This document shows positions 5,984 to 7,525 of a DNA stretch of 7,525 nucleotides, one piece after another. The stretch covers positions 1 to 7,525 of the forward strand of contig CAMFNC010000160.1 of the NCBI GenBank assembly GCA_945965245.1. The letters run 5' to 3'. The notes under the pieces were generated by a model, which did no database searches, was not told the origin of the DNA, and saw only the letters and a list, made by a program, of their open reading frames with translations. This DNA comes from an uncultured Porphyromonas sp. (lineage in GTDB: Bacteria; Bacteroidota; Bacteroidia; Bacteroidales; Porphyromonadaceae). How positions within the stretch are numbered: the first letter of the stretch is position 1; each line of letters starts with the position of its first letter. A program made the position numbers and the translations under genes.

Positions 5984-6015
5984 TTGATTGACCTTGCTAA
6001 AAACCGCTATCTTTA
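5984..6015 (+). promoter_or_regulatory. Candidate promoter of the plus-strand lipoprotein gene
   Basis: TTG (5984-5986), then 21 bases, then TATCTTTA (6008-6015), which matches TAnnTTTG except for the last base. The start would be near 6022, about 24 bases before the ATG at 6046. The first TTG (not the one at 5988-5990) gives the accepted spacing. Confidence 0.4.
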
Positions 6016-6045
6016 CAGAAAGAAATATTATAATACATCTAAGGC

Positions 6046-7525
6046 ATGAAAAGAAATACAATCAGCCGACTATTTACTTTAGCCACGCTTTGTTTCGTGG
6101 TTTGTGTTGCTCTCTTCTCTTGCGCCCAAGAAAATCCGTTGGAAGAAAGTCCGGGAATTCTTTCTGGGGAAACCGCCGAGCTGCAAAAAGCCTTCGCACG
6201 CGAATATCGCGAGTGCTCGATGCGTTCGGATGCCATGCGGGACAGCATCTTCGGCTTCGAGGGTCTGAAGCCGCAATGGCAATCGGCACGGTCTGAAACA
6301 ACGGGAAACGGCATCCGCTTCATCGAAGTACCCCTCAATGCCGACCTTGCGGTACTTCCCGTTTCCTCCTCATTGTTCGGTATGGAAACAAAGAAATATG
6401 CGGGAAGAAGTAATCTCACTTATCTGATGCGCAAGGAAAATCTCAAAGACAGGGGGGATGGCGGTGTGAACTACTTTATGAGCATCTTACCCGACAAAAA
6501 AATGCTGGATGCAAATGCCGGTTTGAAACACAAACCCGGGCATCTTCCTCCGCATTTCACCGGTGAGGTGCTTTTCTTTGATTTACAGGGGATCAACCTT
6601 CGTTGGCAGGTGTATTCGGATGGCGTGCTCATTCACGATTACGAACCGATATATACCTCTTCCGAACTTCGGGTGACCGTGGTGGAAGAATGTCGGTTTA
6701 CGGAATATCGAAGGGATTACTATTATTATGCGGATGAAAACAACCATAAACACAACTTTACCACTTATCGCTATGAGATACACTGCTCCACGCACGTGCA
6801 TTATTTTGACCATAGTGGCGGCGAAGGAGGCGGCGGTAGCGGCGGATTCGGAGCCGGAGCCGGAGGCGGCAATGGGAATTGGAATGACTATCCGGATGTG
6901 GGAACTGATGATGAGAAGCTGAAAGACCCTTGTGAAAACATGAAGAGCAAATCGGAGAACAAGGCATTCATGGACGAGTTGGATAAGCTGAAAGATTTGG
7001 CTTCCGGCACGATAGAATATGGCAGGTCTTTTACTTATGACGGAACGAATTTCACCTTTACTGCACACGATGGAGAGGCCGATATGATTGACTATACTCC
7101 AAGCGCCTCCCATCCCATAGATGGTTTTATCCATACACATAATGTGGATAGGGGGCATTGGCCGATTTTTACCGGAGATGATTTGTTTCGTATTTACGAC
7201 TGGTATATAAACGGCGGTATTCACGATATAGAAACGTTTACCATGGGATTGGTCACGAAAGACGGCTGCTATTTCCTGAAAATCACGGATGTGGATAAAT
7301 TCAAGGATTATTTTAGTACGGGAAATGATTTAGTTTCATTGTTAAATTACTGTTTAGTACCCGTAGGATGTAGTGGTCATGATGTAACTGAAGCCGTAAA
7401 TGGTATGGTCAAGTTTTTAGCCGGAAATCCAACCGGTTTGTGCTTATTTGAACTGAATAAGAACAAAAATAAATTCCATCAGAAAATATATACAGATAGA
7501 GAAATTATAAATAATTATTGTGAAT
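6046..7525 (+). CDS. Lipoprotein with glycine-rich linker and JAMM/JAB-like C-terminal domain, cut by the window edge
   Basis: One open frame of 493 codons runs off the right edge. Residues 1-26 are a lipoprotein signal (MKR, hydrophobic core 9-24, lipobox LFSC, lipidated C26). Residues about 75-200 form an unnamed domain with the pattern HFTGEVLFFDLQGINLRW...YSDG at 170-193, which I recall from other Bacteroidota lipoproteins. A Tyr/His-rich stretch (221-256) leads to a Gly-rich linker (258-279). The last part (about 294-420) resembles a JAMM/JAB fold: a possible catalytic E324 in IEYG, then H363-x-H365 and T376-G-D-D379, where JAMM enzymes have HxH...SxxD; strands GLVTKDGCYFLKIT follow. Thr replaces the usual Ser, and the H-to-T gap is about three residues longer than classical. 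A Zn-dependent (iso)peptidase-like role is inferred. Acidic residues after C26 might favour surface export. The final 200 bases are visibly more AT-rich. Confidence 0.82.
   Translation, partial: MKRNTISRLFTLATLCFVVCVALFSCAQENPLEESPGILSGETAELQKAFAREYRECSMRSDAMRDSIFGFEGLKPQWQSARSETTGNGIRFIEVPLNADLAVLPVSSSLFGMETKKYAGRSNLTYLMRKENLKDRGDGGVNYFMSILPDKKMLDANAGLKHKPGHLPPHFTGEVLFFDLQGINLRWQVYSDGVLIHDYEPIYTSSELRVTVVEECRFTEYRRDYYYYADENNHKHNFTTYRYEIHCSTHVHYFDHSGGEGGGGSGGFGAGAGGGNGNWNDYPDVGTDDEKLKDPCENMKSKSENKAFMDELDKLKDLASGTIEYGRSFTYDGTNFTFTAHDGEADMIDYTPSASHPIDGFIHTHNVDRGHWPIFTGDDLFRIYDWYINGGIHDIETFTMGLVTKDGCYFLKITDVDKFKDYFSTGNDLVSLLNYCLVPVGCSGHDVTEAVNGMVKFLAGNPTGLCLFELNKNKNKFHQKIYTDREIINNYCE

Noticed and set aside
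6039..6419. A 126-codon minus-strand open frame over the lipoprotein start
   Set aside because: It lies opposite the signal-peptide and N-terminal coding region, has no domain and no good promoter.
6583..7224. A 213-codon minus-strand open frame opposite the lipoprotein
   Set aside because: It is the mirror of the coding plus-strand frame, with no recognisable domain. The plus frame has a lipoprotein signal, linker and motif-bearing domain and runs unbroken for 493 codons.

Overview
The window looks like chromosomal DNA from a member of the Bacteroidota, most likely the order Bacteroidales. Three things point there. DUF4954 and Bacteroidales-type DUF4332 proteins lie side by side. The meso-diaminopimelate dehydrogenase and the RseC-like protein resemble Bacteroides homologues as I recall them. 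Several intergenic regions carry matches to the Bacteroidota promoter (TTG, about 19-21 bases, then TAnnTTTG) and few Shine-Dalgarno sites. I cannot assign a genus from the sequence alone.

Layout. Six genes lie on the minus strand, and one gene, cut by the right edge, lies on the plus strand. Left to right: (1) the N-terminal part of an RseC-family four-cysteine protein (1-205, minus, running off the left edge), with its own promoter and a leader of about 127 bases; (2) a 674-residue DUF4954 protein with a beta-helix-like core (535-2559); (3) a 136-residue DUF4332 helix-hairpin-helix protein (2759-3169), followed by a very good intrinsic terminator; (4) an Ogt-type O6-alkylguanine-DNA alkyltransferase (3313-3864); (5) a secreted lamin-tail-domain protein (3875-4786), 10 bases upstream of ogt and probably co-transcribed with it; (6) meso-diaminopimelate dehydrogenase, ddh (4867-5772), followed by an intrinsic terminator that abuts the start codon of the lamin-tail gene; (7) on the plus strand, from 6046 past the right edge, a lipoprotein with a glycine-rich linker and a C-terminal JAMM/JAB-like HxH...TxxD metal-site motif.

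The most unusual part is the 273-base divergent region between ddh and the lipoprotein gene. It holds four 12-bp palindromes (consensus TTTATGCATAAA) at exactly 22-bp intervals (starts 5860, 5882, 5904, 5926), just upstream of a ddh promoter that has a perfect -7 box but no recognisable -33 box. This is the geometry expected for an oligomeric regulator binding one face of the helix. The other noteworthy items are the JAMM-like lipoprotein, and the ddh terminator whose loop may contain the promoter of the next gene. Most genes here are housekeeping or conserved hypothetical. I see no insertion sequence, CRISPR array, tRNA, rRNA or phage gene.
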